Assembly (NCBI RefSeq): GCF_029203305.1
Contig: NC_089467.1
Coordinates: 248,001 to 312,000, forward strand
Direction: 5' to 3'
Origin: Yamadazyma tenuis
Taxonomy: Eukaryota; Ascomycota; Pichiomycetes; Serinales; Debaryomycetaceae
Length of the DNA: 64,000 nucleotides
Every line of letters begins with the position of its first letter. Positions within the stretch are counted from its first letter, which is position 1. Below are positions 16,695-26,752 of this stretch, one piece after another. A program made the position numbers and the translations under genes. Under the pieces are notes generated by a model, which was not told the DNA's origin, made no database searches, and was given only the letters and a program-made list of their open reading frames with translations.

Positions 16695-19364
16695 TCAGGC
16701 TTCGACTTTGGTTTCAGCCTCAGTTATCACTTGTTTGGGTTCTTTCAAGTCAATTAAAGAGTCTGCTGGTGCCTGACTTTCAAAGTCAGCTATCAATCTG
16801 TTACTTACCTTTGACTTATTAATAGACAGCAACTTTGATTTCCAAGCGTCAACGGATTCCAGTACAATCTCGCTTGAAAGGCTGTAGTTTTTACTCAAGA
16901 AAGCTGCCTCAGTGAACTTTTCACCTTTTTGTAATAATTTAGAACACTTTTCTTTTTCACCTATAATCCACCAAGCCTGAAAGGCAATATTGTATTTACC
17001 TGTCGTTTCACATTCTTCAGCCAACTTGGTTAATTCTTTAACATTATTGGTGGACGATAACAATAACAACAAAGATGCATGATCCTTGGCCAACCAGAAA
17101 CAGTCAAGAGCCAACTTAATCTTCCATTGGTTTAATGCTAAATCTCCCAACTTCTTCCACTTAGAAGCATTTCCTAATGCACTTGAAAGGTTTTCGTTTT
17201 GACTTTCCAACAACAACTTGTAAGCTTGGGACAAGTCGTTCTTTGTCAAACAAATTTGGAATTTAGAATCGAAATCCTGAGACAATGAGTAAGATAAAGA
17301 CAAGTATCCCAATTTCTCGAAAAATCTGGATAATTGGTTCATTTCAGTTTTGTTGAAATCTTTCATCAAATTCGAGTATTCTTCAGATAATTGATCTTCA
17401 GTTATGTTTGAAACATCTGGGATTGGCTCTCCAGATTCATCTTCAATTTCTTCAGTTGCAAATTGCTCCAAGTCACCTCTCATCACCAATGTCTGTAATT
17501 CCAACACATCAGAGTTGACAAACCAGGATATAACGTTGAAAGACTTATCAATCATATACAACTTTCCTTCCGAACCCGACTTGTAACCAATGATATAATA
17601 TTTGTGATCAAAGTGTCCCAAGTTTATCACTTCACCACCAACATAATAGTTTAATCTGAAGGTAGAAGAAGTGGTATATATGAACACATCTCCAATGAAT
17701 TTACCGGATAAAATGGCTTCTGAAGAGGGTAAGGTAGATAACACATCAAAAGAAGACTCAGCTCCTTCTTCAGGATCCAATTGATCGTTATCTAAGGCTT
17801 CTTGGAAAATCTCGTGATTATAGGTCAAAAAGTATGTTTCGTAAGAGGTCTTAGTGGATCCCGTGTTGGAATCAGAGTTAGCAGCGGCTCCACTTGATGA
17901 AGGAGCAGTGATAATGGACAATAATTCACCGTTGTCCGACCAAACGACGTCCAAAATATCATCATCAATGTCAACTCTTCTAGCCAATTTACCACTTTCC
18001 CAATCATAAAAGGTAATACAGCCATCAGATTTAACACCCAACAAGTAACCAGGAAATATCTTGTCGGCCTGGTAAATCAACAGAAGACTAAACTCTTCTT
18101 GGAAATTCTTGAAAATCTTGACAGATAATGGCCCTTCTCTTATGGCAAAAGTAGAGTTGTTGGTGAAGTCATGAGAATTCCAAGCCAATTCCAAAGCCTT
18201 ACCATAAGTCTTGGATCTCCATGCCAATGCGGTGTAGATAATGTATTCGCCATCTCCTACAACTGCAACATATCTACCGTTTGGAGAGTGGGCCAAAGAT
18301 TGAGGATAGATTTCAATGGTACCTAGTTCTCTTTGTTGCAAAGACAAGGAGTCACCATCCTTCAAGCCTTCGGTAATGGTAGGTTTCAAAATCGACTGAT
18401 AGACTTCTGAAGTCTTTGCGTAGATCAATTTGTTGTTGGAATCCATGGAGTACAAGGGTTCTTCGTTACCTAACTTTGCGATAACATAACCGGAATCACC
18501 ACCAACCGCTAACAAGTTTGAATTGGACAACACGGACATACACCAGAGTCTTTCCAAGCTATAGTTGATGGATTTTTCCAATTTGAATGTATTCGAGTTC
18601 CAAAACTTGATAGTACCATCTTCAGAACCAGAAATGATAACTGGCAATTCGGGGTGGAACAGAGCAAATGATACATTTGATAAGTGGCCCTCTAACGTAG
18701 CAATACAAGATTTAGTTTGGTAATCCCAGATCTTGATGGTTTTATCATCAGAACAAGTGATCAAGTAAGGCTTGTCAGATTGGGGATAGTAGTCGGCGTA
18801 GTTCACACCTTTAGACCCATGAGCTACCAAGGTGAAGTTGGCAGTTGGAGATCCCAAGGACCAAATTTTCACGGTTCGGTCCAAACAAGCAGAAGCAAAA
18901 GTGTTGGGGTCTTTAGGATTAAAGTTCACAGACATAATATAGTGCTGGTGGCCCTCAAAAACTTGTTCCAACTTCCAGTTGTTTTCCCAATTCCACAACC
19001 GAATGGTCAAATCATCGGAACACGTCAAAACGTATGGTTTAGAAGGATGAACAGCAATATATCTAACATAATCTGGATGTGCCTCAAATTGAACAACCTT
19101 TTCACCAGTATTGTAGTTGTAGACTCTGAGCTGGAAGTCATCTCCACCCACAACAATCCAGTTCTTTCTGGCAATGAATTTTCCGGTTCTGATAGGAAGG
19201 TCAGTTACCTGGATCGACTTGACCAACGAGTTTGTTGCGTAGGACCAAATCTCCACCTTCCCGTTGTAAAGGGTGGTTAAAACCCAAGGCTCGGTGGGAT
19301 GGAGATCGATCCCCTTGACTCTTTCCGAACGGATAGAAAATTGCTTGACAACGTCCAATTTCAT
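16695..19364 (-). CDS. SEC27: Coatomer subunit beta' (COPI)
   Basis: An 889-residue protein with two WD40 propellers in the N-terminal two thirds (repeats ending VEIWS, LRVYN, IRLWN, VKIWS, IKIWD, IKFWN) and an alpha-solenoid C-terminus. Beta'-COP binds dilysine cargo tails and forms the COPI outer coat with alpha-COP. The start MKLDVVKQFS at 19364 matches the family; the frame stays open upstream to 19463 without homology. The length equals S. cerevisiae Sec27 (889). The last residues are acidic and variable. Confidence 0.96.
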   Translation of the reverse strand: MKLDVVKQFSIRSERVKGIDLHPTEPWVLTTLYNGKVEIWSYATNSLVKSIQVTDLPIRTGKFIARKNWIVVGGDDFQLRVYNYNTGEKVVQFEAHPDYVRYIAVHPSKPYVLTCSDDLTIRLWNWENNWKLEQVFEGHQHYIMSVNFNPKDPNTFASACLDRTVKIWSLGSPTANFTLVAHGSKGVNYADYYPQSDKPYLITCSDDKTIKIWDYQTKSCIATLEGHLSNVSFALFHPELPVIISGSEDGTIKFWNSNTFKLEKSINYSLERLWCMSVLSNSNLLAVGGDSGYVIAKLGNEEPLYSMDSNNKLIYAKTSEVYQSILKPTITEGLKDGDSLSLQQRELGTIEIYPQSLAHSPNGRYVAVVGDGEYIIYTALAWRSKTYGKALELAWNSHDFTNNSTFAIREGPLSVKIFKNFQEEFSLLLIYQADKIFPGYLLGVKSDGCITFYDWESGKLARRVDIDDDILDVVWSDNGELLSIITAPSSSGAAANSDSNTGSTKTSYETYFLTYNHEIFQEALDNDQLDPEEGAESSFDVLSTLPSSEAILSGKFIGDVFIYTTSSTFRLNYYVGGEVINLGHFDHKYYIIGYKSGSEGKLYMIDKSFNVISWFVNSDVLELQTLVMRGDLEQFATEEIEDESGEPIPDVSNITEDQLSEEYSNLMKDFNKTEMNQLSRFFEKLGYLSLSYSLSQDFDSKFQICLTKNDLSQAYKLLLESQNENLSSALGNASKWKKLGDLALNQWKIKLALDCFWLAKDHASLLLLLSSTNNVKELTKLAEECETTGKYNIAFQAWWIIGEKEKCSKLLQKGEKFTEAAFLSKNYSLSSEIVLESVDAWKSKLLSINKSKVSNRLIADFESQAPADSLIDLKEPKQVITEAETKVEA

Positions 19365-19580
19365 ATTAATGGATTGATTGACAGAGAAACACGGTGGACG
19401 CAGTTTTGTTGATTTGTTGAAGTGCGAGGTGTCGCTGGCAGGCGGGCGTGCCAGAACCGTCACACATAATATTAGGGGCTTTCGGCTCGTGCGACGCTAG
19501 TGCGATGCTGGGCGCGGGCGCAGTTGGGAGTTGGCACTACGCAGGCCAGTACAGTCAAATGCGTTCTTTACTATACAAAA

Positions 19581-21422
19581 CTAATGGACTTCCTCGATTC
19601 CCTCTCTTTTGGTATCTCTGAATTTCTTCTCCAACGTCAACAAGTCACGTGTATACTTCATCCACGTCACATTGAATGTCTTATTGGAAAACCGTGAAAG
19701 TACCAAATCGAATCCTGTTTGTCTCATGGATGCTAATTGTTTTTGAGATGCAAACTCAGGTTCGAAGATGAACAACTTCATGAGCAAAACCGACAACTCC
19801 GGATACTCTATCAACTGGTCCTTTTCTTTAAACGTGAGCTTTGGGTAACTGTATTCGTCAGTGAAGGTGAATTTCGATTCCAGTTGTATGGCTGGATCAA
19901 AGTCTGGGTCTGTTGCACTTTTGAAGAAGAAACCACTATCCGATTTCCAGGAGTTTGAAGCTTCCCGGGACTTGTTTAATGAGATGTCGAGCAAAGGACC
20001 AGCTGAGGCATGGACAATAGGAATAACCCCATGGTTCATATACTCCACCACACCAATACCAAAATGCTCATTCCACATGGAATTAAGTCCGAATTTCACT
20101 TTGGACAACTGATGCAAGATTTCACTATAAGAACAGTCCACGATAAACTCGACATAATCAGACAAGTTGAGTTCTGCCGTTAATTGTTTGATTTCTAACA
20201 AGGTCTCGGTATCATCACCTGTTCTGCAAGAACCCAAAAACACCAATGTAGGAAGGTTCTTTATAGGTTGTTTGGACTTTTGAAACACCTTCAAGAACTC
20301 ACTATACTGCTTTAAGATGAGATCATGTCTCTTTTCAGACCTGAATTGGGCTATATAGATCATCTTGTTGTTTCTTTTAGATACCAAAGCCTTTTCAAGA
20401 TGGCCATTTTCAGTCCCGCAGGGTGGGAACAACACTTCCATTGAGCTATTGTATTTTTTGTTCAAGAACCAGATTTTTTGCATATGGTCGAAAGTCCAAG
20501 ATCCGTTGGCCACGGTGATATCCACCAAAGATCCCAAATAAACGTACAAATAGTACAAAGCATCCCAGTACACCAATTTCACAACATCCTTAATGTTTTG
20601 GACCGACGGCCTGAACTTGATCAACTGTTTGATGTTTCTGTATTTTAATTTATTGAACATGTCTTGCTGAAGAATGGGATAATGAACATATGCTAATATG
20701 GGGATCTTTAACGATACTGACACCAAAAAGTAACTTCCGGGTAATCCGATTGTATCTACCCAAACATCTGGAGACAATTCAAATAATGCCTCTGCCGAAA
20801 GCATTAACGATCCAAATAATTGGCCCAATAAAGTAAAGTGCTTCCAATAATCATTAGCTATGAGCTTTCCGTACTTTCTCAAATAAATGAAAACAACCCT
20901 GTCACCATCTACATCAATGCCGAACTTGTCCTGAACCTTCCTGAGGATGTTGGCTGGTTCCTCCATGTTGACAGTGTAAATCACCGCTATGTTGGTATCT
21001 TTAGTCAAGAGGGTAGAGTGTACTGCCTGCCACAACACTCTTTCACCACCTCCTCCGTTGTTGGCATAAGGATGAAAGAAACCAAACAACACCTTTCGTC
21101 CAGGGTCCTCAATGGCCCTACGTTTCATACCATCCACAAAGAAATTGTCTTTATTTTCACAGTCCTCAGGATGAATTTTCAACTTGTTATTGTTGAAATT
21201 GTTGTAGTAGGAAGGATGAGCCGAAGCCGTCACCAATCTTCTTCTGAAACTCGATCTCTTCATTCCTACCCTCAAATAAATAGGTTTTGGGTAGTTCATG
21301 ACATGTTCGATTTTGTCTTGCCAAAGCTGAGTGGGAACCAAAAAGAGTCTAGGTAATACGGTTGATAACACCTTGAAGAATGAGGCTATCACCACGACAG
21401 CACAAAATAAGAAAACCAACAT
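19581..21422 (-). CDS. ALG11: GDP-Man:Man3GlcNAc2-PP-dolichol alpha-1,2-mannosyltransferase
   Basis: A 613-residue GT4 glycosyltransferase. Alg11 adds the fourth and fifth mannoses to the lipid-linked oligosaccharide on the cytosolic ER face. The N-terminus has a membrane anchor (MLVFLFCAVVVIASFF). The GGGGERVLW loop near residue 130 is the family hallmark, and the donor site is in NEHFGIGVVEYMNHG. The ATG at 21422 gives the expected anchor; the frame extends 103 codons further upstream without homologous sequence. The neighbouring promoter is shared with the Whi5/Nrm1 gene. Confidence 0.95.
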   Translation of the reverse strand: MLVFLFCAVVVIASFFKVLSTVLPRLFLVPTQLWQDKIEHVMNYPKPIYLRVGMKRSSFRRRLVTASAHPSYYNNFNNNKLKIHPEDCENKDNFFVDGMKRRAIEDPGRKVLFGFFHPYANNGGGGERVLWQAVHSTLLTKDTNIAVIYTVNMEEPANILRKVQDKFGIDVDGDRVVFIYLRKYGKLIANDYWKHFTLLGQLFGSLMLSAEALFELSPDVWVDTIGLPGSYFLVSVSLKIPILAYVHYPILQQDMFNKLKYRNIKQLIKFRPSVQNIKDVVKLVYWDALYYLYVYLGSLVDITVANGSWTFDHMQKIWFLNKKYNSSMEVLFPPCGTENGHLEKALVSKRNNKMIYIAQFRSEKRHDLILKQYSEFLKVFQKSKQPIKNLPTLVFLGSCRTGDDTETLLEIKQLTAELNLSDYVEFIVDCSYSEILHQLSKVKFGLNSMWNEHFGIGVVEYMNHGVIPIVHASAGPLLDISLNKSREASNSWKSDSGFFFKSATDPDFDPAIQLESKFTFTDEYSYPKLTFKEKDQLIEYPELSVLLMKLFIFEPEFASQKQLASMRQTGFDLVLSRFSNKTFNVTWMKYTRDLLTLEKKFRDTKREGIEEVH

Positions 21423-21955
21423 TTTCACCGACCAGGACTTTAGCTGACAGTGGAGGAAAATGGGTTTATTCTTATACCTATGATGCTTATCCGGAGGCAA
21501 AGAAAAAGAAACAGATATTATCTTATCTGCCAAGGGCGATGGAAATGGTGCGAACGGAGTGGGCCGCGACAACGGTTCGGAAATTCCCATTCTGGTGCCG
21601 GCATGTCGTTTGAGTGCGGATTTGTGGTAGGCTGGCCACCGGGTGCCATTTTGTCTCAAACAAGTAAAAAAGACGTAAATTAAACGCGTCAATTTTTTCC
21701 TTAATTTTTTTCCATTATAAGTTCCTGACACAAGTCACACTCCTATTTTCAGCATTTTTTGTTTAAAACTCCCAGAGATTCACCCTTGAGCTTTGGATTA
21801 ACGTGTTTTGAATAGAACTGCTTTCTGCTTCATCCCTTCACTTTCCCCCAATTCCCTGTCATCTTTGGTACCATCTGGACGCCAAACTTCGTTGATTCTG
21901 AAGGGTTTCCCAACTTGACATTAAATACCTATCCCCCTTCATCATATCCATTGTA
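21423..21955. promoter_or_regulatory. ALG11/NRM1 divergent promoter with MCB-like site
   Basis: A 533-bp non-coding region. ACGCGT lies at 21684-21689 within AACGCGTCAA, followed by T-rich runs. ACGCGT is the MluI cell-cycle box bound by MBF. NRM1-type genes are MBF targets in other yeasts, so it probably serves the plus-strand gene, though ALG11 is equally near. Confidence 0.45.
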
Positions 21956-23293
21956 ATGAATATTTTGAGAGACGCAAACATCTTGACATCTCCAGCATCT
22001 TCCCCTAGCAACAGTAACCCCAGCATCTCCAACATGGAATTAGATACTCCAATGACAAAGACCTCGGCGTCTGAAAAGGCTAGCAAGACGGCGTTCAAGA
22101 AGGAAGAGTTGGAGAAAATCGCCAAAGAATTAAAGAAGAAATTGTCCAAGGCGTCCATCACTGCTAAACAGCAGCAGCAACAGAATGGGCCTGATAAAAT
22201 CCATAAATCCACGTCTCACTCCCATTCCAGTCCTTTGAAAGAGTATGTCTCCAAAAACACGTTGGAGTCCCCTGCCAAATACAGCTCTTTATTGAGCTCG
22301 TCTCCTTTGTACTCTCCCAACAACAAACTGCCTACACACATGAGAACGTCGGCTGCAGCGTCGTTATTGTCGTCGTCTCCTCTCAACGATTCTCCCATCA
22401 GAAAGTCCACCACCTCATCTCCTTTAAAATCCAACTCAACCATGGTGTTACAGTCGGTCACCAGCTCTCCCGCCAGGCCACTGTCGCTAAAGCCATCACC
22501 ACCGTTGAACAATAAGGGTTCTGCCCACCACGCCAATAAAACCGGTTCAGCCACCGGCACCCACCAACAAACCACTCCCACCTTGCCCAAAAAGCAGTTG
22601 AACGTCAACACGGCCACCAACCCCCTCTTGACCACTCCTACGCAGCCGTCTCAGAAGCTGAACGGTAACCACGACGACGAAGGAGCGGACTTGTTGATGT
22701 ACTTGGCCACCTCTCCATCTCCAGCCAAGTCATATTTCCCCAATGCTCCCAAGTTGGGTGCTAAACAACCGGCCAAGCAGCCACCTTCACAACCACAGAG
22801 CCAATCGCAGGCGCCAGTGGCGTCGCAGTCAGGAGACCCACTTGGGTCTTCGGCCCCCAACTCTTCTGGAGGGGCATTTTCCATCCACAAACACACGTCG
22901 TCCAACTCATCGGCCAATTCCTTCATCGCCCCGCCGCCACCTTTGACCCCCAAACGGCACATCAATACCACCATGAACAGCAAAACTCCTCAGAACCGAT
23001 TGACACCTTCTGTGAACTTGTTCAACAATATGGTCAATAACGGGTCTTCGGGCCTTCCGTCATCTGGTTTGGCCCTTACTCCTGCGGGGTTCAACATGAA
23101 CGACTACGTGAACTTTTTCTCACCGTCTCCAGGCGGAGCCCACTTGAGCAAGAACTTTCTCAAGACCCCCGATTTTAACAACTTGTTGGCCGCCAACGCC
23201 AACTCGAGCCAGGCGCAGTCTAAGGTGGTTGACGGTAAGATGATCAACTTCGACAAAGTGGGTTTGTTCAAGAACACAGAGTCCCGGGACTGA
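21956..23293 (+). CDS. NRM1: Whi5/Nrm1-family G1/S transcriptional repressor
   Basis: A 445-residue, largely disordered Ser/Pro/Asn-rich protein. Two family features stand out: a short amphipathic helix KKEELEKIAKELKKKL (about 48-63), and the GTB-like motif DLLMYLATSPSPAK (about 245-258) that binds SBF/MBF. Many Ser-Pro and Thr-Pro pairs (SSPLK, SSPARP, TPKRH) are likely CDK sites. S. cerevisiae splits this job between Whi5 (start control) and Nrm1 (late-G1 MBF repression); CTG-clade yeasts are thought to have one gene, usually called NRM1. WHI5 is thus a valid alternative name. Confidence 0.78.
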   Translation: MNILRDANILTSPASSPSNSNPSISNMELDTPMTKTSASEKASKTAFKKEELEKIAKELKKKLSKASITAKQQQQQNGPDKIHKSTSHSHSSPLKEYVSKNTLESPAKYSSLLSSSPLYSPNNKLPTHMRTSAAASLLSSSPLNDSPIRKSTTSSPLKSNSTMVLQSVTSSPARPLSLKPSPPLNNKGSAHHANKTGSATGTHQQTTPTLPKKQLNVNTATNPLLTTPTQPSQKLNGNHDDEGADLLMYLATSPSPAKSYFPNAPKLGAKQPAKQPPSQPQSQSQAPVASQSGDPLGSSAPNSSGGAFSIHKHTSSNSSANSFIAPPPPLTPKRHINTTMNSKTPQNRLTPSVNLFNNMVNNGSSGLPSSGLALTPAGFNMNDYVNFFSPSPGGAHLSKNFLKTPDFNNLLAANANSSQAQSKVVDGKMINFDKVGLFKNTESRD

Positions 23294-23403
23294 ATGGGTT
23301 CCATTTTCAATTCTTCATTCAGTTCTGGTGTACATTAGTTTTTATATCATATAGCCTTTAATAAATTGCAGCCATCTTTTGCACCGCGCGAGAAAATTTT
23401 CAA

Positions 23404-24651
23404 ATGTCCCTCCCGCAAATGACTGAAGTAAAAGACCTTGAACAGAAGGTAGACAACCTTGCAGTTGAAGAGCCCAAGATTGAAGACATTGAAGGCAATG
23501 AAGAACATGATGGTGAAGTGTCTGACGATAAAAAGAAGAAAAAGAAAAAGGCTAACAAGAAGAAAAAGAAGAAGTTAACCGCCATTGATTCTTCGTACCC
23601 TGAGGGTATTTTCCCAGAAGGTGAGTGGATGGAGTACCCACTTGAGGTCAACAGCTACAGAACCACCGACGAGGAGAAGCGGTATTTGGACCGTCAGAAG
23701 AACAACCGGTGGCAGGACTTCAGGAAAGGTGCTGAGATCCACAGACGAGTGAGACACAAAGCCCAATCATCTATTAAGCCAGGAATGACCATGACCGAAA
23801 TCGCCAACTTGATCGAAGACTCGGTCCGGGCGTACGCCAGCGCCGACTCTCTTCTCGCGGGAGGCATCGGGTTCCCGACCGGGTTGTCGGTGAATCATGT
23901 GGCTGCTCACTACACCCCCAATGCCGGGGATAAGGTGGTGTTGAAGTACGAAGATGTCATGAAAGTGGACATTGGGGTTCATATCAATGGCCATATTGTG
24001 GATTCAGCTTTTACTTTCACCATGGATCACAAGTACGACAATTTGCTTGCAGCTGTCAAGGACGCTACCAATACGGGTGTGAAAAACGCTGGAATTGATG
24101 TGCGATTAACAGACATTGGTTCGGCTATCCAAGAAGCCATGGAAAGTTACGAATTAGAGTTGAACGGCAAAACCTATCCTATCAAATGTATCAGGAACTT
24201 GAACGGACACAGTATCTTGGACTACTCGATTCACGGGGATAAGTCGGTGCCTATTGTTCCTAATGGAGACCAAACTAAAATGGAGGAAGGTGAGACGTTT
24301 GCGATTGAAACCTTTGGTACTACAGGAGCTGGGTATGTGGTTTCAGAAGGAGAATGTTCCCATTACTCGTTGAATTCGGGCATGGAATCTGTGCTGGTGC
24401 CAGACCTGGCTCGTCAATTGAGACAGGTTATTAGTGACAATTTCGGTACTTTGCCGTGGTGCAGACGATATTTGGACCGGTTGGGCCAGGAAAAGTACTT
24501 ACTAGCCTTGAACCAATTGGTCAGAGCCGGTGTGGTGAACGACTATCCACCTTTGGTGGACGTTAAGGGTAGCTATACTGCCCAGTTTGAACACACCATT
24601 TTATTGCATCCTCATAAGAAGGAAGTGGTGAGTCGTGGAGACGATTACTAG
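23404..24651 (+). CDS. MAP2: Methionine aminopeptidase 2
   Basis: A 415-residue type 2 methionine aminopeptidase. It removes initiator Met co-translationally. The N-terminal arm is acidic and then strongly polybasic (two runs of 5-7 Lys, about 40-60), as in MetAP2 ribosome-binding arms. The pita-bread catalytic domain shows the metal ligands in MKVDIGV, IVDSAF, NGHSI, FAIETFG and the terminal QFEHT. The C-terminus [11 protein letters not shown] is typical. CTG codons at 24394 and 24406 fall in a variable loop; the second aligns with Ser in S. cerevisiae Map2 as I recall it. Confidence 0.96.
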   Translation: MSLPQMTEVKDLEQKVDNLAVEEPKIEDIEGNEEHDGEVSDDKKKKKKKANKKKKKKLTAIDSSYPEGIFPEGEWMEYPLEVNSYRTTDEEKRYLDRQKNNRWQDFRKGAEIHRRVRHKAQSSIKPGMTMTEIANLIEDSVRAYASADSLLAGGIGFPTGLSVNHVAAHYTPNAGDKVVLKYEDVMKVDIGVHINGHIVDSAFTFTMDHKYDNLLAAVKDATNTGVKNAGIDVRLTDIGSAIQEAMESYELELNGKTYPIKCIRNLNGHSILDYSIHGDKSVPIVPNGDQTKMEEGETFAIETFGTTGAGYVVSEGECSHYSLNSGMESVLVPDLARQLRQVISDNFGTLPWCRRYLDRLGQEKYLLALNQLVRAGVVNDYPPLVDVKGSYTAQFEHTILLHPHKKEVVSRGDDY

Positions 24652-24756
24652 ATTTTGTAAGTAGTAAATTTCACAACCTAAAAGTGCGCGCACTCGAACC
24701 GAAGGTGGATCAACGAAACTCCTTTTCTTCACCTAAGCAAACAAACAACAATCAAA

Positions 24757-25717
24757 ATGGAAGTTTCCCCCGCCACTTTAGAATTCAAAGGTATGTAATC
24801 ACCATGTTCTTCTTCTTGTATTCATCACACATATACACTTGTGTCAGGTTTTTAGGACCCCGCGGTGTCTCTAGGTGTCAAAAAAATATTTGGGTACCCC
24901 GAAGATGCACCAGCTGGCATTCGTCTGCCATGTGATGAATCATTTTTATTTTCCCTACTAACATCTATTCATAGGCGACTTTCTTTCTCCTAGTACCGAG
25001 TACTTGAGTATAAGTAATACTTCCAGTGGTCCTTTGGCGTTCAAGGTCAAAACCACTGCCCCCAAGTTGTACAGCGTCAGACCAAATGCCAGCATTGTTG
25101 GCCCTGGTGAAAGCGTCAAGGTGGCTATCATCTTGCAAGCGTTCTCCCAACCTTTATCGAAGCATTACAAGTGCAAGGATAAGTTTTTGATAGTGTCATT
25201 GCCATGCTCGAGCGATGCCGATGCTTCAAAAGTTGGAGAGTTTTGGCCAGAATTAGAGAAGCTGAACAAGGCTGCATTGGTGAGCAAGAAATTGAGAGTT
25301 AACTACGTGATTGAAAGTACCAACGATGACGAAATTAAGGAAGAATCAAGTGAAAAGGCCGATGTTGGTGTTGGTACTGGTGTTGGTGCTGGTGTTGCTT
25401 CTGTTGGTACTGGTGCCGGTGCTGTGACTGGTGCCGCTTCTGGTGCCGCCGCTGCTGCCGCTGCTGGTGCCGCTACCGCTGGCTCGTCCAAGAATATTAT
25501 TGATCCTTCCAAGGTCGATGAAGAAGAGATAACCAAGTCGTACAAAGAGATCAACAAATTAAACCAGAAGTTTGACCAAACTGAAAAGGAAAAAGTTGTA
25601 CCTCCAACTTCTGGATCCACTATTTCTAAAATCAGTGAACCGTTCAGTGGTGTGTCCTTGCCGATGACGGTAATCTTGATGATTTTGGCCTTTATCATCG
25701 GATGGTTGATTTTTTAA
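24757..25717 (+). CDS. SCS2: VAP-family ER membrane protein (FFAT receptor), spliced
   Basis: Exons are 24757-24790 and 24975-25717, giving 258 residues. The MSP domain spans about 1-125, with KTTAPKLYSVRPNA as its signature. VAP proteins tether ER to plasma membrane and bind FFAT motifs of lipid-transfer proteins and Opi1. A tail anchor is at the C-terminus (VILMILAFIIGWLIF). Between them lies a long Gly/Ala/Val/Thr linker, about 130-170, with a seven-alanine run, which is unusual. The spliced N-terminus reads MEVSPATLEFKGDFLSP. Without splicing the first strand of the MSP domain would be lost. Confidence 0.94.
24791..24974 (+). other. SCS2 spliceosomal intron, 184 bp
   Basis: The donor is GTATGT (24791-24796), the branch point TACTAAC (24956-24962) and the acceptor TTCATAG ending at 24974. 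It interrupts a glycine codon (G|GC) after codon 11. Confidence 0.94.
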
Positions 25718-25792
25718 AAAACCCAGCTACCAATAATGTAATGATTAGTGTTTTTTATAAATATATATTATACTGTCACCGTGTCTAGGGGT

Positions 25793-26569
25793 TCACAAGT
25801 CATCTTCCAACCTTCTCATCAAGTATTCCACTTCCACCTTCTTGGTCAAGGGAATAATGTAATCTTTGTAAAGTTGGGCAATCACCTTGGGATCAACTTT
25901 ACTTTGCTTGTTCTGACTATATCTCAAGCTTGGGTCAGTTCCATAACCTTCAGCCTTGACAATTAACCTCTCCAAAATTTTGTCTTCCACTGCTTTGTTG
26001 GTGATGGATGCATCTATACCTTCCACATCCTTGTTTTTGATCAACTGTGTATATGTCTCTTTATCGTTTTGGAACTTGGACTCGGCCACAAACTTTCCAA
26101 AATGAATCCTTCTTGAAATCACTTGCAAACAGTCAATGTCGGCACATGACACCGACCCCAAGTTCTCCAACTGCTCTCCATCTTTACAAGACACCCGTGG
26201 AACAATGTCGTTGATGTAGAACTGTTTGATCTCGTCGTTGACATTGATTTCATCAGAGTACTTGGCCAAAATCTTGGGATACTCGATGGATGGAAGAATC
26301 ACTGGCAACAAGTCGTCGGGGAAAAAGGGACTCTCATCAGGTGCTTCATATCGTCTGACTTGTGAATGAGTTCTTTCCACCTGGAGTAGGAACCAATCTA
26401 ACATGGATCCATCGAAGTTGGGAATATACTTTTTGGGTTCATAGACTGAGGGAGATGAGTAGAACTGGGATCGCTCGATTAATGCAAACACAATCGACTC
26501 TTCCATCCGTACCAACGCGTTACGGATGTTGTTGAGGTCGAGGACAGTTTCTGGTTTCATGAAATCCAT
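25793..26569 (-). CDS. ARO7: Chorismate mutase
   Basis: A 258-residue AroQ-type helical chorismate mutase, making prephenate for Phe and Tyr. It starts MDFMKPETVLDLNNIRNALVRMEE, which carries the N-terminal active-site Arg of the yeast enzyme; SRRIHFGKFVAESKF and the YGTDP loop are also characteristic. The ATG at 26569 is chosen; a GTG two codons upstream also keeps the frame open. The length is 256 in S. cerevisiae, where Tyr inhibits and Trp activates the enzyme. Confidence 0.96.
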   Translation of the reverse strand: MDFMKPETVLDLNNIRNALVRMEESIVFALIERSQFYSSPSVYEPKKYIPNFDGSMLDWFLLQVERTHSQVRRYEAPDESPFFPDDLLPVILPSIEYPKILAKYSDEINVNDEIKQFYINDIVPRVSCKDGEQLENLGSVSCADIDCLQVISRRIHFGKFVAESKFQNDKETYTQLIKNKDVEGIDASITNKAVEDKILERLIVKAEGYGTDPSLRYSQNKQSKVDPKVIAQLYKDYIIPLTKKVEVEYLMRRLEDDL

Positions 26570-26752
26570 GTTCACAGGAGTGGAGATTAGTTTCGAGTTT
26601 TTGTGAATAATGAGCGAGCGCCAGAAAATTTACAGGTCTAGCATAATGTTAATTGTAATGGGTCGTAATAAGATATAGTATGAAAGTGACGGTTGTGGCA
26701 TGAAGGTGATGTTTGTGGCATGAAACTGGTTATAATGGCACTGTTTCGCCAA

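Noticed and set aside
19365..19463. N-terminal extension of SEC27 (33 codons)
   Set aside because: No similarity to beta'-COP before MKLDVVKQFS; treated as 5' UTR. The same reasoning applies to extensions of ALG11, DAC1, MHO1, DLD2 and FAA2.
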